From: Lichenihabitans psoromatis
Lineage (GTDB): Bacteria; Pseudomonadota; Alphaproteobacteria; Rhizobiales; Beijerinckiaceae
Direction: 5' to 3'
Assembly: GCF_004323635.1 (NCBI RefSeq)
Contig: NZ_CP036515.1
Coordinates: 372,001-436,000, forward strand
DNA: 64,000 nt
Positions 19,790-28,961 of this stretch are shown here, piece by piece. A program made the position numbers and the translations under genes. Position 1 is the first letter of the stretch. Each line of letters begins with the position of its first letter. A model generated the notes under the pieces. That model did not search any database, was not told where the DNA came from, and worked only from the letters and a program-made list of their open reading frames with translations.

Positions 19790-20521
19790 GTGGAACCCAT
19801 TTTGATCGTCGGCGGCGCCGGCGGTATCGGCAGCGCCATCGCGCGGCGCTTGACCCAGCGCGGTGAGACCGTCGTGCTGATCGGCCGCGACGCCGCCAAG
19901 CTCGAGGCGGTCGGGCAAGAGCTCGGCGTCACGACCCGGCAGCTCGACGTCACCGATGCCGGGGCTGTGCAATCCACCATCACGGACATCATCTCGGCTG
20001 GCCCGATCAAGGGGCTCGTCTATGCGGTCGGGACCATCACGGTAAAGCCGCTGCAGTCTCTCACGACGGCGGAATTCGACATGGATTTCCGGGTCAACGC
20101 GCTCGGTGCCGCCCTGACGATCCAGGCCGCCGCGCCCGCCCTCAAGGCTGCGCATGGAGATGCCTCGATCGTGCTGTTTTCCTCCGTTGCGGCCACGCAG
20201 GGCTTTTCGGGCCATGCCTCGATCGGCATGGCCAAAGCGGCGGTGGAGGGGCTGGCCCGTTCGCTGGCGACCGAATTCGCCCCCAAGGTGCGGGTCAATT
20301 GCATTGCCCCATCGCTGACCCGAACGCCCCTCGCGGCGCCGCTGACGCGGAACGAGGCGCTTGCCAAGGCGGTCGCCGATCTGCATGCGCTGCGACGGCT
20401 GGGCGAGCCCGATGACATCGCCGCCCTGGCGGCGTTTCTTCTGTCCGAAGACGCCGGCTGGATCACCGGCCAGGTGATCGGAGTCGATGGGGGTCGCTCG
20501 ACTTTACGGACGAAAGGCTAG
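19790..20521 (+). CDS. SDR-family protein lacking the catalytic tyrosine
   Basis: A 243-residue Rossmann-fold short-chain dehydrogenase/reductase. The cofactor motif GGAGGIGSA is at residues 8-16, RQLDVTD and YAVGTI follow, the catalytic-position Ser is in FSSVAA (S132), and the C-terminus ends DAGWITGQVIGVDGG. Where YxxxK is expected the sequence reads IGMAK (I145, K149), so the proton-donating Tyr is replaced by Ile while Ser and Lys remain. Activity may therefore be altered or absent. The start is GTG at 19790, with GAGGAGG (19777-19783) six bases ahead; TTG at 19787 is a close alternative. It is divergent from the AGE gene, suggesting a shared regulatory region of about 75 bases. Confidence 0.85.
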   Translation: MEPILIVGGAGGIGSAIARRLTQRGETVVLIGRDAAKLEAVGQELGVTTRQLDVTDAGAVQSTITDIISAGPIKGLVYAVGTITVKPLQSLTTAEFDMDFRVNALGAALTIQAAAPALKAAHGDASIVLFSSVAATQGFSGHASIGMAKAAVEGLARSLATEFAPKVRVNCIAPSLTRTPLAAPLTRNEALAKAVADLHALRRLGEPDDIAALAAFLLSEDAGWITGQVIGVDGGRSTLRTKG

Positions 20522-20527
20522 GTCGCC

Positions 20528-21439
20528 TCAAATCGCGTAGTCGGCACCCCTGCGTGGCGCATCGGCGGCCGCTACCTGCATCAGCGCGGTTTCGGCCGCT
20601 GTGATGGACCGCTCTTTGTGACGCAACATGGTGAAGTGCCGACGCGGCAGCGCAAATCGCACTTCGGCCAGCGTTCCGGCACGCAGCGCCAAGGCGGCCA
20701 CAAGCCGCGACAGCACGCTCGCTTCGGGGCCGGTCTCAATGGCGGTTCGCACGGCTTCGTTGGACGGAAGTTCCAGCCGCACCGTCAGTCGGTCCGGATC
20801 AACGCCGAAGCCGCGCAAAGCCTCCTCGAAGCGGGAGCGCGTACCCGACCCCGGCTCCCGCAAGACCCACCCGGTGTCGATCAGGTCCTGCGGGGCGATG
20901 CTGCGTCGGCTCGCCCAGGGATGGCGCGGCCCGACCACCATGATCAGTTCATCGTCGGCCACGGCGCGACTTGCGAGCGCCGGATCGTCGACGTCGCCCT
21001 CGACGAAGCCGAGATCCACTGTTCCGTCGCGAACCATCGTGGCCACACGGGCGGTGTTGTCGATCGTGAGATGCAGGTCGACGCCCGGATGAGCCTTGCG
21101 GAACAGCTGCATCTTCTCGGGTAGCCAATAGTTGCCGATGGTTTGGCTTGCGGCCAGCGCCAACGAACCGCGCTTGAGGCCGGCGAGATCCGATAACACC
21201 AACTCGGCCGCCTTTGCGCGGGCCAGGACGGCACGAGCCTCGACCAGAAAGAGACGGCCCGCGTCCGTCAGCGCGATGCGGCGCCCGACGCGGTCGAACA
21301 GCTTGGTGGCGTAGCGTTCCTCCAGCGCCGCGACGGCCGCACTGACAGCGGATTGCGTCAGGTTCAGCTCACCCGCCGCCTGCGTGACATGCTCGCGGCT
21401 CGCGACCGCGATGAAGATCCGAAGCTGTTCGAGAGTCAT
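20528..21439 (-). CDS. LysR-family transcriptional regulator
   Basis: A 303-residue LysR regulator. The N-terminal winged HTH is MTLEQLRIFIAVASREHVTQ followed by AAGELNLTQSAVSAAVAALE. The type 2 periplasmic-binding-like effector domain begins near residue 88 (LALAASQTIGNYWLP) and includes a VDLGFVEGDVDDPAL segment. It lies directly downstream of, and co-directional with, the YeiH-type gene, the same pairing as yeiE-yeiH in enterobacteria, so it probably controls that transporter in response to a sulfur or anionic effector. The effector is not known. The start at 21439 coincides with the conserved N-terminus; longer in-frame extensions run antisense-like through the permease gene and are not credible. 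Confidence 0.92.
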   Translation of the reverse strand: MTLEQLRIFIAVASREHVTQAAGELNLTQSAVSAAVAALEERYATKLFDRVGRRIALTDAGRLFLVEARAVLARAKAAELVLSDLAGLKRGSLALAASQTIGNYWLPEKMQLFRKAHPGVDLHLTIDNTARVATMVRDGTVDLGFVEGDVDDPALASRAVADDELIMVVGPRHPWASRRSIAPQDLIDTGWVLREPGSGTRSRFEEALRGFGVDPDRLTVRLELPSNEAVRTAIETGPEASVLSRLVAALALRAGTLAEVRFALPRRHFTMLRHKERSITAAETALMQVAAADAPRRGADYAI

Positions 21440-21477
21440 ACCGGTCCGGCGGTCGTCAGAACCCGCAACCTCGCAGG

Positions 21478-22536
21478 TCAGGCGATACCGAGCAACCGGA
21501 TCAAACCGAGACTGATGCCGCCGAGCGCCAGGAGCGAGACCACGACCGCTGCCGTGACCCGCAATCCCGCCCGAGCCACAACCCGCACGTCGACCCCAAG
21601 CCCGAGCGCCGCCATGGACACGATCGTGAGCCAGTTGGCGAGGGTGGACATCGGCGCCAGGGCCGCGCCGGGAACCAGGCCGGAACTCCGTGCCGCCACA
21701 AGGGCCAGAAAGCCGATGATGAACCAGGGGACGAGCTTTGCGATCGACAGGCGGGGCGGCGCGACCCCGGCAGCTCCGGCATGGCGCGACAGATGGCCCG
21801 CGCCGAGCGAGAGCACCAGCATGACCGGGCCGAGCATCAGCACGCGGACCAATTTGACGAGCGTTCCGATTTGTACGCTGAGAGCGCCGATCGGCGCCGT
21901 GGCGGCGATCACCTGCGGCACGGCATAGACCGTGAGCCCGGCCAGAACGCCATATTGGAGCTTGCTCATTCCCAGCACGGGGACCAACAGCGGCAGGCCG
22001 ATTACCACCAGAACGCCGAGAACCGCCGTGAAGCCGATCGAAGCCGCGATATCGTCGCTTTCGGCACCGATGACGGGCGCGGTGGCGGCAATGGCCGAGT
22101 TGCCGCAAATGGAGTTGCCGCACGCCACCAGGATGGCCATCCGGCACGGGAGGCCGAGGACACGGCCGATCATGTAGCTGATGCCGATCGCCATCACGAC
22201 GACGCCGGCGATCCCGAACAACAGACCCGGACCGGCCGCCACGATGGTGCCGATGCTGAGCGAAGCGCCGAGCAGCATGACCGCGATTTCGAGCAGGGTC
22301 TTGGCGCTGAAGGCGATGCCGGGAAGCCACCGCTCCGGTGGCGTCCACAACGTCCGCACCACCGTGCCGATCAGAATGGCGAGCACGAGCGATTCCAGCC
22401 ACGCCCGCCCGAATAGCCGTTCCTCTCCGGTCTGCGCCACGAAGGCCAGCAGCGTCACGAGACCACAAAGCGCAAGCCCCGGAAGGAGGCGGCCGACATG
22501 GTGAGAGGCGGAAAGGACGGACGGATGAACGGACAT
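21478..22536 (-). CDS. YeiH/UPF0324-family membrane protein (putative sulfate/anion exporter)
   Basis: A 352-residue protein of about ten hydrophobic helices of the YeiH (Cons_hypoth698) family. Landmarks are RWLPGIAFSAKTLLEIAVML, LLGASLSIGTI, LVACGNSICGNSAIAATAPV (two Cys and the conserved Gly-Asn-Ser repeat), YAVPQVIAATAPIG and MAALGLGVDVRVV. The family is annotated as putative sulfate exporter, but transport has rarely been proven. The start at 22536 has GAGG eight bases ahead. It forms an apparent two-gene unit with the downstream LysR gene (38 bases). Upstream to 22721 is a non-coding region with the divergent start of the aa3 subunit IV gene. Confidence 0.85.
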   Translation of the reverse strand: MSVHPSVLSASHHVGRLLPGLALCGLVTLLAFVAQTGEERLFGRAWLESLVLAILIGTVVRTLWTPPERWLPGIAFSAKTLLEIAVMLLGASLSIGTIVAAGPGLLFGIAGVVVMAIGISYMIGRVLGLPCRMAILVACGNSICGNSAIAATAPVIGAESDDIAASIGFTAVLGVLVVIGLPLLVPVLGMSKLQYGVLAGLTVYAVPQVIAATAPIGALSVQIGTLVKLVRVLMLGPVMLVLSLGAGHLSRHAGAAGVAPPRLSIAKLVPWFIIGFLALVAARSSGLVPGAALAPMSTLANWLTIVSMAALGLGVDVRVVARAGLRVTAAVVVSLLALGGISLGLIRLLGIA

Positions 22537-22721
22537 GGGCGCAACCTCGATGCCGCATTTTGCATTTTCCGACCGTTCGATCCAACGCGTAGCTCTTCTG
22601 GTTCTGATCGATAAAATCGAACGAAGATGACGCGACCCCTCCATCCAATTTGCAGCCGGCGTTGCTCCCCTTGCGAAGTTCGGATATGGCCAAGACAAAG
22701 GCGATAATGTTGGGGTGGATG

Positions 22722-22871
22722 ATGGCCAATTCGGATGATGTCCCGATGGACAGCCGGTATATGGATTATGCCGAGCACGAGCGCACCTACGTCGGCTTTC
22801 TCTGGGCCGCGAAATGGGGCACGATCGTGGTCGCGGTCATTCTCCTGCTTCTCGCCTTCTTCCTCGTCTGA
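22722..22871 (+). CDS. aa3-type cytochrome c oxidase subunit IV
   Basis: A 49-residue protein. The N-terminal acidic segment contains MDYAEHERTYVGFL, the signature of the alphaproteobacterial aa3 oxidase subunit IV family, followed by one transmembrane helix (WGTIVVAVILLLLAFFLV). It is a small accessory subunit of the aa3 oxidase, whose catalytic subunits are not in this window. ATG codons at 22719 and 22722 are both possible, with a G-rich GGGGTGG just upstream. In many related genomes this small gene stands in front of pntA, as here (117 bases), so it may share the transcript. Confidence 0.85.
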   Translation: MANSDDVPMDSRYMDYAEHERTYVGFLWAAKWGTIVVAVILLLLAFFLV

Positions 22872-22988
22872 TCGATCCGACGCGACCCCTCTGGCGGCGC
22901 GTCACCCCCTGCCCGAATGGCCGATCACAGGCCAAAGGCGTCGCTTGTGCCCTTGCTCTCGCCGGCATCGGCTCATCGGAGGAACCCT

Positions 22989-24128
22989 ATGCGTATCGCC
23001 GTGCCGGCCGAATCCGACCCGACCGAGCCGCGCGTCGGCGCGACACCCGACACGATCCGCAAATTCATCGCCCTCGGCGCGAGCGTGGCGGTGCAGAGCG
23101 GCGCCGGCACGAAAGCTGGTATCCCCGACCGCGACTTCGAGGCGGCCGGCGCGACGCTGGAACCCGATGCTGCAGGAACCTTGCGGGATGCCGATATCGT
23201 GCTGAAGGTTCGGCGCCCCGACGGGGCCGACCTCGCCAACATCAAGCGCAACGCCATCGTGGTCGGCATCATGGATCCCTACGGGCAGGATGAAGCTCTG
23301 CGGATCATGGCTGAGGCCGGCGTGACCGGCTTTTCCATGGAGCTGATGCCCCGGATCACGCGCGCGCAGGTCATGGACGTGCTCTCGAGCCAGGCCAATC
23401 TCGCCGGCTATCGCTCGGTCATCGATGCGGCCGAGCAATATGGCCGCGCCCTGCCGATGATGATGACCGCCGCCGGCACGGTTCCGGCAGCCCGCATCTT
23501 CATCATGGGGGTCGGGGTCGCGGGACTGCAGGCGATCGCAACGGCACGGCGCCTCGGCGCGATCGTGACCGCGACGGACGTCCGCCCGGCCACCAAGGAG
23601 CAGGTGGAGTCGCTCGGCGCAAAATTCGTTGCCGTCGAGGACGACGAGTTCAAACAGGCCGAGACGTCCGGTGGCTACGCCAAGGAGATGTCAGACGGCT
23701 ACAAGCAGAAGCAGGCGGCCTTGGTGGCGGCCCATATCGCCAAGCAGGACATCGTCATCACGACGGCGCTGATTCCCGGTCGTCCGGCGCCACGTCTCGT
23801 TACGGCCGCCATGGTGCAATCCATGCGCCCGGGATCGGTGATCCTCGATCTCGCGGTCGAGCGTGGTGGCAATTGCGAATTGTCCCGGCCTGGCGAGGTC
23901 GTCGACCACGACGGCGTGAAGATCGTCGGCTACCTGAACGTGCCAGGACGGCTCGCCGCCACGGCCTCCAGCCTCTACGCGCGCAATCTCTACGCTTTCG
24001 TCGAAACGCTGATCGACAAGACCAGCAAGACGGTCGCGGTGAACTGGGACGACGATCTCGTAAAAGCCACCTGCCTGACGCGGGACGGCGCCATCGTCCA
24101 CCCGAACTTCCAGCCCAAGGCGGCCTGA
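22989..24128 (+). CDS. pntAA: Proton-translocating NAD(P) transhydrogenase subunit alpha 1 (NAD-binding)
   Basis: A 379-residue soluble domain dI of transhydrogenase, which binds NAD(H). It starts MRIAVPAESDPTEPRVGATP (alanine dehydrogenase/PNT N-terminal fold), has the Rossmann motif IMGVGVAGLQAIATARRLGA with a following TDVRP, and the mobile-loop region SGGYAKEMSDGY. The family Gln/Arg contact residues lie in SSQANLAGYRSV. It works with PntAB and PntB at the inner membrane, using proton inflow to reduce NADP with NADH. The start at 22989 has GGAGGA just upstream. The three-gene split (alpha1, alpha2, beta) is the form known from Rhodospirillum and other alphaproteobacteria. Confidence 0.95.
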   Translation: MRIAVPAESDPTEPRVGATPDTIRKFIALGASVAVQSGAGTKAGIPDRDFEAAGATLEPDAAGTLRDADIVLKVRRPDGADLANIKRNAIVVGIMDPYGQDEALRIMAEAGVTGFSMELMPRITRAQVMDVLSSQANLAGYRSVIDAAEQYGRALPMMMTAAGTVPAARIFIMGVGVAGLQAIATARRLGAIVTATDVRPATKEQVESLGAKFVAVEDDEFKQAETSGGYAKEMSDGYKQKQAALVAAHIAKQDIVITTALIPGRPAPRLVTAAMVQSMRPGSVILDLAVERGGNCELSRPGEVVDHDGVKIVGYLNVPGRLAATASSLYARNLYAFVETLIDKTSKTVAVNWDDDLVKATCLTRDGAIVHPNFQPKAA

Positions 24129-24130
24129 GG

Positions 24131-24154
24131 CAAGCTGCTCCTCGGAGCAGCTTG
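24131..24154 (+). repeat. Perfect hairpin between pntAA and pntAB
   Basis: CAAGCTGCTC (24131-24140), a CTCG loop and GAGCAGCTTG (24145-24154) form a perfect 10-bp stem beginning two bases after the pntAA stop. No T run follows, so it is more likely an mRNA-processing or stabilising structure than a terminator. Confidence 0.6.
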
Positions 24155-24230
24155 AACATAAGACGATGTGGCACGGGTGTGCCGGGGATGCCGGTTATTT
24201 TGCCGGACAAGATCAAGCCTAGAGGGCAGC

Positions 24231-24680
24231 ATGGCCGTCGATACCGCCCAGCAACTCTACGACAAGGCGCAGGCTGCTGCCGCGGCGGCCCAGCAATCGG
24301 CCGATGCGGCTCATAGCTATGCGGCACAGCTGGCCGATCTGGCCGGCGCCGGAGCGCATGCGGCCTCTGGCGGCGCGATCGACCCCTTCGTGTTCCGCCT
24401 CGCGATCTTCGCCATGGCGGTCTTCGTCGGCTATTACGTGGTCTGGTCGGTGACGCCGGCGCTCCACACGCCTCTGATGTCTGTTACCAATGCGGTGTCG
24501 TCCGTCATCGTGGTGGGCGCTTTGCTGTTGATCGGCGTCGACACCGGCGAGGGTCATGCGGCCGGCGCCTGGGCGGCGCGCATTTTCGGGTTCTTCGCGC
24601 TCATTCTCGCCTCGGTCAACATCTTCGGCGGCTTCCTCGTCACCGAGCGGATGCTATCGATGTACAAGAAGAAGGGCTGA
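24231..24680 (+). CDS. pntAB: NAD(P) transhydrogenase subunit alpha 2 (membrane)
   Basis: A 149-residue membrane part of the alpha subunit. An Ala/Gln-rich soluble N-terminus ([20 protein letters not shown]) probably forms a helix or linker. Three to four transmembrane helices follow ([54 protein letters not shown]), ending in a positively charged [24 protein letters not shown] is a conserved PNT segment in the proton channel. It has GAGGG before the ATG and is followed after 4 bases by pntB. Confidence 0.93.
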   Translation: MAVDTAQQLYDKAQAAAAAAQQSADAAHSYAAQLADLAGAGAHAASGGAIDPFVFRLAIFAMAVFVGYYVVWSVTPALHTPLMSVTNAVSSVIVVGALLLIGVDTGEGHAAGAWAARIFGFFALILASVNIFGGFLVTERMLSMYKKKG

Positions 24681-24684
24681 CCCG

Positions 24685-26085
24685 ATGACCGACAGCATCG
24701 CAGCCATTCTCTACCTCGTCTCCGGCATCCTCTTCATCCTGGCGTTGCGCGGCCTGTCGTCGCCCGCCACGTCGCGTCGCGGCAACCTCTACGGCATGGT
24801 CGGCATGGGCCTTGCGGTCCTCACGACATTGCTGCTGCGACCACCAGCAGACGCGGTGAGCTGGCTGATGGTGATCGCCGGCATCGCGATCGGCGGCGGC
24901 ATCGGAGCCTGGCGGGCCCGCACCGTGCAGATGACCGCGATGCCTCAGCTCATCGCCTTCTTCCATGCGCTGGTGGGCTTTGCGGCCGTGATCGTGGCGG
25001 CCGGCGCGCTTTATGCGCCGCAAGCGTTCGGCATCGGGACGCCAGGCGCGATCCATGGAGCGAGCCTCGTCGAAATGTCGATCGGCGCCGCCATTGGCGC
25101 CATCACGTTCACGGGATCGATCATCGCATTCTTGAAGCTCGATGGCCGCATGTCCGGCAAGCCGATCATGCTGCCACAGCGTCACGCCATCAACATCGCG
25201 CTCGCGGTGCTTCTGGTGGTGCTGATCGCGACGTTTGTGACGACGGTCAGCAGCCTCGCGTTCTGGGCGATCGTGATCGTGGCCTTGGCGCTCGGCGGCC
25301 TCATCATCGTGCCGATCGGCGGCGCCGACATGCCGGTCGTCGTGTCGATGCTGAACTCTTATTCGGGCTGGGCCGCCGCCGGCATCGGGTTCACGCTCGG
25401 CAATCTCGCCCTCATCATCACCGGCGCGCTGGTTGGCTCGTCCGGCGCCATCCTCAGCTACATCATGTGCAAAGCGATGAATCGCTCCTTCATCTCCGTC
25501 ATCCTCGGCGGCTTTGGTGGCGATTCGGCTGTCGCCAGCGGAAGCGTGGAGACGCGTCCGGTCAAGCAGGGGTCGGCGGAAGACGCCGCCTACATCATGA
25601 AGAATGCCGCGACTGTCATCATCGTGCCGGGCTACGGTATGGCGGTGGCGCAGGCGCAGCACGCCTTGCGCGAGATGGCCGATACGCTGAAGCGCGAAGG
25701 CGTCGACGTGAAATATGCGATCCATCCGGTGGCGGGGCGCATGCCGGGCCATATGAACGTGCTGCTGGCCGAGGCGAGCGTTCCCTACGACGAGGTGTTC
25801 GAGCTCGAGGACATCAACTCGGAATTCGCCCAGGCCGACGTCGCCTTCGTGATCGGGGCGAACGACGTCACGAATCCGGCGGCCAAGACCGACAAGACAT
25901 CCCCGATTTACGGGATGCCGATTCTCGATGTCGAGAGAGCCAAGACGGTTCTGTTCATCAAGCGCGGCATGGCGGCGGGCTATGCCGGCGTCGAGAACGA
26001 GCTGTTTTTCCGCGACAATACGATGATGCTGTTCGCCGATGCCAAGAAAATGGTGGAGAATATCGTCAAAGCTCTCGCGGCGTGA
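24685..26085 (+). CDS. pntB: NAD(P) transhydrogenase subunit beta
   Basis: A 466-residue subunit with about eight or nine N-terminal transmembrane helices (residues 1-255) carrying the proton path, and a C-terminal NADP(H)-binding domain III. Conserved landmarks are MPVVVSMLNSYSGWAAAGIG, GSSGAILSYIMCKAMNRS and, in domain III, VPGYGMAVAQAQHALREM (the unusual Rossmann loop), IHPVAGRMPGHMNVLLAEA, VIGANDVTNPAA and KRGMAAGYAGVENELF. Length and motifs are normal, so the complex should be active. It is the last gene of the pnt unit; 179 bases separate it from chvE and no clear terminator was seen. Confidence 0.95.
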   Translation: MTDSIAAILYLVSGILFILALRGLSSPATSRRGNLYGMVGMGLAVLTTLLLRPPADAVSWLMVIAGIAIGGGIGAWRARTVQMTAMPQLIAFFHALVGFAAVIVAAGALYAPQAFGIGTPGAIHGASLVEMSIGAAIGAITFTGSIIAFLKLDGRMSGKPIMLPQRHAINIALAVLLVVLIATFVTTVSSLAFWAIVIVALALGGLIIVPIGGADMPVVVSMLNSYSGWAAAGIGFTLGNLALIITGALVGSSGAILSYIMCKAMNRSFISVILGGFGGDSAVASGSVETRPVKQGSAEDAAYIMKNAATVIIVPGYGMAVAQAQHALREMADTLKREGVDVKYAIHPVAGRMPGHMNVLLAEASVPYDEVFELEDINSEFAQADVAFVIGANDVTNPAAKTDKTSPIYGMPILDVERAKTVLFIKRGMAAGYAGVENELFFRDNTMMLFADAKKMVENIVKALAA

Positions 26086-26156
26086 TGCGATAAATTCTGG
26101 ACTCCGACAACGCAGGCCATTCACAATAGCGAGAAAAGATCATCGCCTGAGCGATT

Positions 26157-26185
26157 TTGCGCTGGGACCGAGATGGCAATATAGT
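26157..26185 (+). promoter_or_regulatory. Candidate chvE promoter
   Basis: TTGCGC (26157-26162), a 17-base spacer, then TATAGT (26180-26185), about 80 bases before the chvE start. An inverted repeat GGCGAT-N8-ATCGCC (26195-26214) lies just downstream and could be an operator. This is read by eye only. Confidence 0.4.
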
Positions 26186-26264
26186 ATGATGAGTGGCGAT
26201 CGAGTGATATCGCCGAGCGACAGACGACGGGGCGCCGAACGGGGCGTCGACAAGGGAGAGAAAC

Positions 26265-27338
26265 GTGACGATTAAAACAACGCTTGTGGCCTTAGCGATC
26301 GGCGCGATGGCGCTGTCCAGCACGATGCTGACCCCCGCTTTCGCCGCCAAGGGCGACAAGATCGGTGTCGCGATGCCGACGAAGTCATCCGCCCGTTGGA
26401 TCGACGACGGCAACAACATGGTGGCGCAGCTGAAGGCCAAGGGCTACGAGCCCGACCTGCAATATGCCGACGACGATATCCCGAACCAGCTCGCCCAGAT
26501 CGAGAACATGGTCACCAAGGGCGCCAAGGTGCTGGTGATTGCGTCCATCGATGGCACGACCCTCTCGGACGTGTTGGCCAAGGCGCATGACGCCGGCGTT
26601 AAGGTCATCGCCTACGATCGCCTGATCAAGGGTTCACCGAACGTCGACTATTATGCCACCTTCGATAACTTCAAGGTCGGTGTGCTTCAGGGCACCAGCA
26701 TCGTCGACAAGCTCGGCCTCAAGGACGGCAAGGGTCCGTTCAACATCGAATTGTTCGGCGGCTCGCCCGACGACAACAATGCCTACTTCTTCTACGATGG
26801 CGCCATGTCGGTGCTGCAGCCCTACATCGACAGCAAGAAGCTCGTGATCCAGAGCGGCCAGACCGGCATGAAGCAGGTGTCGACCCTGCGTTGGGACGCA
26901 TCGGTGGCACAGTCGCGCATGGATAACCTGCTGAGCGCCTATTACACCGGCAAGCACGTCGATGCGGTTCTCTCCCCTTACGACGGTCTGTCGATCGGTA
27001 TCCTGTCGTCGCTGAAGGGCGTCGGCTACGGCAGCGGCGGCAATGCCTTCCCGATCGTGACCGGCCAGGATTGCGAAGTGCAGTCGGTGAAGTCGATCAT
27101 CGCAGGCGAGCAGACGTCCAGCATCTACAAGGACACGCGCGAACTCGCCAAGGTCGTGGTCAACATGGTGGATGCGCTGGAAACCGGCAGCAAGCCGGAG
27201 ATCAACGACGCGAAAACCTACGACAACGGTAAGAAGGTGGTTCCGTCCTTCCTGCTGAACCCGGTCCTGGTCGACAAGGCCAACTGGAAGCAGGTCCTCG
27301 TCGACGGCGGATATTACAAGGCATCGCAGCTTCAGTAA
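26265..27338 (+). CDS. chvE: ChvE-type periplasmic monosaccharide-binding protein
   Basis: A 357-residue exported sugar-binding protein with a Sec signal peptide ([13 protein letters not shown], then AKGDK). The body matches the Agrobacterium ChvE family closely: [96 protein letters not shown]. It should deliver aldoses such as galactose, arabinose, glucose or xylose to GguAB; in Agrobacterium ChvE also modulates VirA chemosensing. The start is GTG at 26265 with GGGAGAG just upstream. No GbpR-like regulator is adjacent. The gene is separated from gguA by a strong hairpin. Confidence 0.93.
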   Translation: MTIKTTLVALAIGAMALSSTMLTPAFAAKGDKIGVAMPTKSSARWIDDGNNMVAQLKAKGYEPDLQYADDDIPNQLAQIENMVTKGAKVLVIASIDGTTLSDVLAKAHDAGVKVIAYDRLIKGSPNVDYYATFDNFKVGVLQGTSIVDKLGLKDGKGPFNIELFGGSPDDNNAYFFYDGAMSVLQPYIDSKKLVIQSGQTGMKQVSTLRWDASVAQSRMDNLLSAYYTGKHVDAVLSPYDGLSIGILSSLKGVGYGSGGNAFPIVTGQDCEVQSVKSIIAGEQTSSIYKDTRELAKVVVNMVDALETGSKPEINDAKTYDNGKKVVPSFLLNPVLVDKANWKQVLVDGGYYKASQLQ

Positions 27339-27371
27339 GCTCTGATCACCCACGACGATTTCGATCGGCAT

Positions 27372-27395
27372 CCGTGCGGGCGCAGGCCCGCACGG
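27372..27395 (+). repeat. Intercistronic hairpin chvE-gguA
   Basis: CCGTGCGGGC (27372-27381) pairs with GCCCGCACGG (27386-27395) around a GCAG loop, followed by a T-rich but interrupted TTTCATTGGTTTT. Such hairpins after binding-protein genes usually protect the upstream mRNA or partly terminate, keeping the binding protein in excess over the membrane subunits. Confidence 0.6.
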
Positions 27396-27428
27396 TTTCA
27401 TTGGTTTTAGGGCTAAAAAGGTCGTTGC

Positions 27429-28961
27429 ATGAGTGCGATCCTTGAGATGCGCGGGATCACCAAGACGTTTCCAGGCGTCAAGGCGCTCGATAACGTCAAC
27501 CTGGCGGTGCAGGCAGGCGAGATCCACGCGCTCGTCGGTGAAAACGGAGCCGGCAAATCCACCTTGATGAAGGTGCTCAGCGGCGTTTATCCGTTCGGCT
27601 CCTACGACGGCGACATCTTCTACGAGGGTCAACTCAGCAAGTTTCGGGATATTTCCGAAAGCGAGCACCTCGGCATCATCATCATTCACCAGGAGCTCGC
27701 CCTGGTGCCGCTCCTGTCGATCGCCGAAAACATCTTCCTCGGCAACGAGACGGCTCGGTTTGGCGTCATCGACTGGGATCTGGCTTTCGAGCGAACCCGC
27801 GCCTTGCTGAAGACCGTCGGGCTGGATGAAAATCCAGAGACGCTCATCACCAATCTCGGCGTCGGGAAACAGCAGCTTGTCGAAATCGCCAAGGCTCTGT
27901 CCAAGAAGGTCAAGCTGCTGATCCTGGATGAGCCGACGGCAAGCTTGAACGAGAAGGATAGCGACGCGCTTTTGGCGCTGCTTCTGGAGTTCAAAGCGCA
28001 GGGCATCTCGTCGATCCTGATCTCGCACAAGCTGAACGAGATTTCGAAAGTCGCGGACCAGATTACGATCCTGCGCGATGGCACGACGGTCGAGACGCTG
28101 AATTGTCACCAGCAGGACATCAACGAAGATCGCATCATTCAGGGGATGGTGGGCCGCGACATGGCGCATCGCTATCCCCCGCGAACGCCGAAAATCGGCG
28201 AGCGGCTGCTTGAGGTCGCCAATTGGAGCGCTCATCACCAAAACCATGCCGATCGGCTGGTGGTGAAAAACATCAATTTCTACATCAAGCGCGGCGAGAT
28301 CGTCGGCATCGCGGGCCTTATGGGCGCTGGCCGGACCGAATTGGCCATGAGCCTCTTCGGCAAGTCCTATGGTCAGGGCATTAGCGGCTCGGTGAAGCTC
28401 GACGGCAAAGAGATCGACGTCAGCACCATCGACAAGGCGATCGCGGCCGGCATTGCCTATGTGACCGAGGATCGGAAGCAGCTCGGCCTCGTGCTGGACG
28501 AGAACATTACCAAGAACACCACGCTGGCGAACCTGCCTGGCGTGTCGTCGCTGACCGTCATCGATCAGGATCGTGAATATGCGATCGCGTCCGATTATCG
28601 GACCAAGCTGAACATCCGCTCGTTCGGCGTCGAACAGCAGACCGTCAATCTCAGCGGCGGCAATCAGCAGAAGGTGGTGCTCAGCAAATGGCTGTTCACC
28701 AAACCCGAGGTTCTGATCCTCGATGAGCCGACGCGGGGTATCGACGTCGGTGCCAAATATGAGATTTACGCGATCATCAACCAATTGGCCGATGATGGGC
28801 GAGGTGTGCTGATGATCTCGTCCGAAATGCCCGAATTGCTCGGCATGTGCGATCGCATCTACGTCATGAATGAAGGCCGTTTCGTCGGTGAGTTCACGGC
28901 GGCCGAGGCGTCACAAGAAAACATCATGCGTGCCATCATGCGCTCGAAGGAACTCCATTGA
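27429..28961 (+). CDS. gguA: Multiple-monosaccharide ABC importer ATPase, GguA/MmsA-like
   Basis: A 510-residue CUT2-type ATPase with two nucleotide-binding domains in tandem. Domain 1: Walker [11 protein letters not shown]-loop HQELALVP, a degenerate signature [12 protein letters not shown], Walker [13 protein letters not shown]-loop SHKL. Domain 2: a degenerate Walker [12 protein letters not shown], signature [15 protein letters not shown], Walker [19 protein letters not shown]. The degenerate second P-loop is normal for this class (compare XylG, RbsA). It powers uptake of the sugar bound by ChvE. Its stop overlaps the gguB start as TGATG. Confidence 0.93.
   Translation: MSAILEMRGITKTFPGVKALDNVNLAVQAGEIHALVGENGAGKSTLMKVLSGVYPFGSYDGDIFYEGQLSKFRDISESEHLGIIIIHQELALVPLLSIAENIFLGNETARFGVIDWDLAFERTRALLKTVGLDENPETLITNLGVGKQQLVEIAKALSKKVKLLILDEPTASLNEKDSDALLALLLEFKAQGISSILISHKLNEISKVADQITILRDGTTVETLNCHQQDINEDRIIQGMVGRDMAHRYPPRTPKIGERLLEVANWSAHHQNHADRLVVKNINFYIKRGEIVGIAGLMGAGRTELAMSLFGKSYGQGISGSVKLDGKEIDVSTIDKAIAAGIAYVTEDRKQLGLVLDENITKNTTLANLPGVSSLTVIDQDREYAIASDYRTKLNIRSFGVEQQTVNLSGGNQQKVVLSKWLFTKPEVLILDEPTRGIDVGAKYEIYAIINQLADDGRGVLMISSEMPELLGMCDRIYVMNEGRFVGEFTAAEASQENIMRAIMRSKELH

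Noticed and set aside
18449..20386. A leftward extension of the AGE frame past 19714
   Set aside because: It runs antisense through the SDR gene; AGE family similarity starts near MLNQEG, with GGAG upstream.
20528..22729. A 733-codon leftward frame that would fuse LysR to a long N-terminal extension
   Set aside because: The extension overlaps the YeiH gene in another frame and has no family similarity; the LysR start at 21439 is clear.
24131..24154. Hairpin after pntAA as a terminator
   Set aside because: No T run follows and the downstream gene belongs to the same complex.
26634..28784. A 716-codon leftward frame opposite chvE and gguA
   Set aside because: A shadow of real rightward genes with intact domains; no homology signal on the minus strand.
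27429..28961. GguA second-half Walker A mutation as a broken gene
   Set aside because: A degenerate second P-loop is normal for CUT2-type sugar ATPases.
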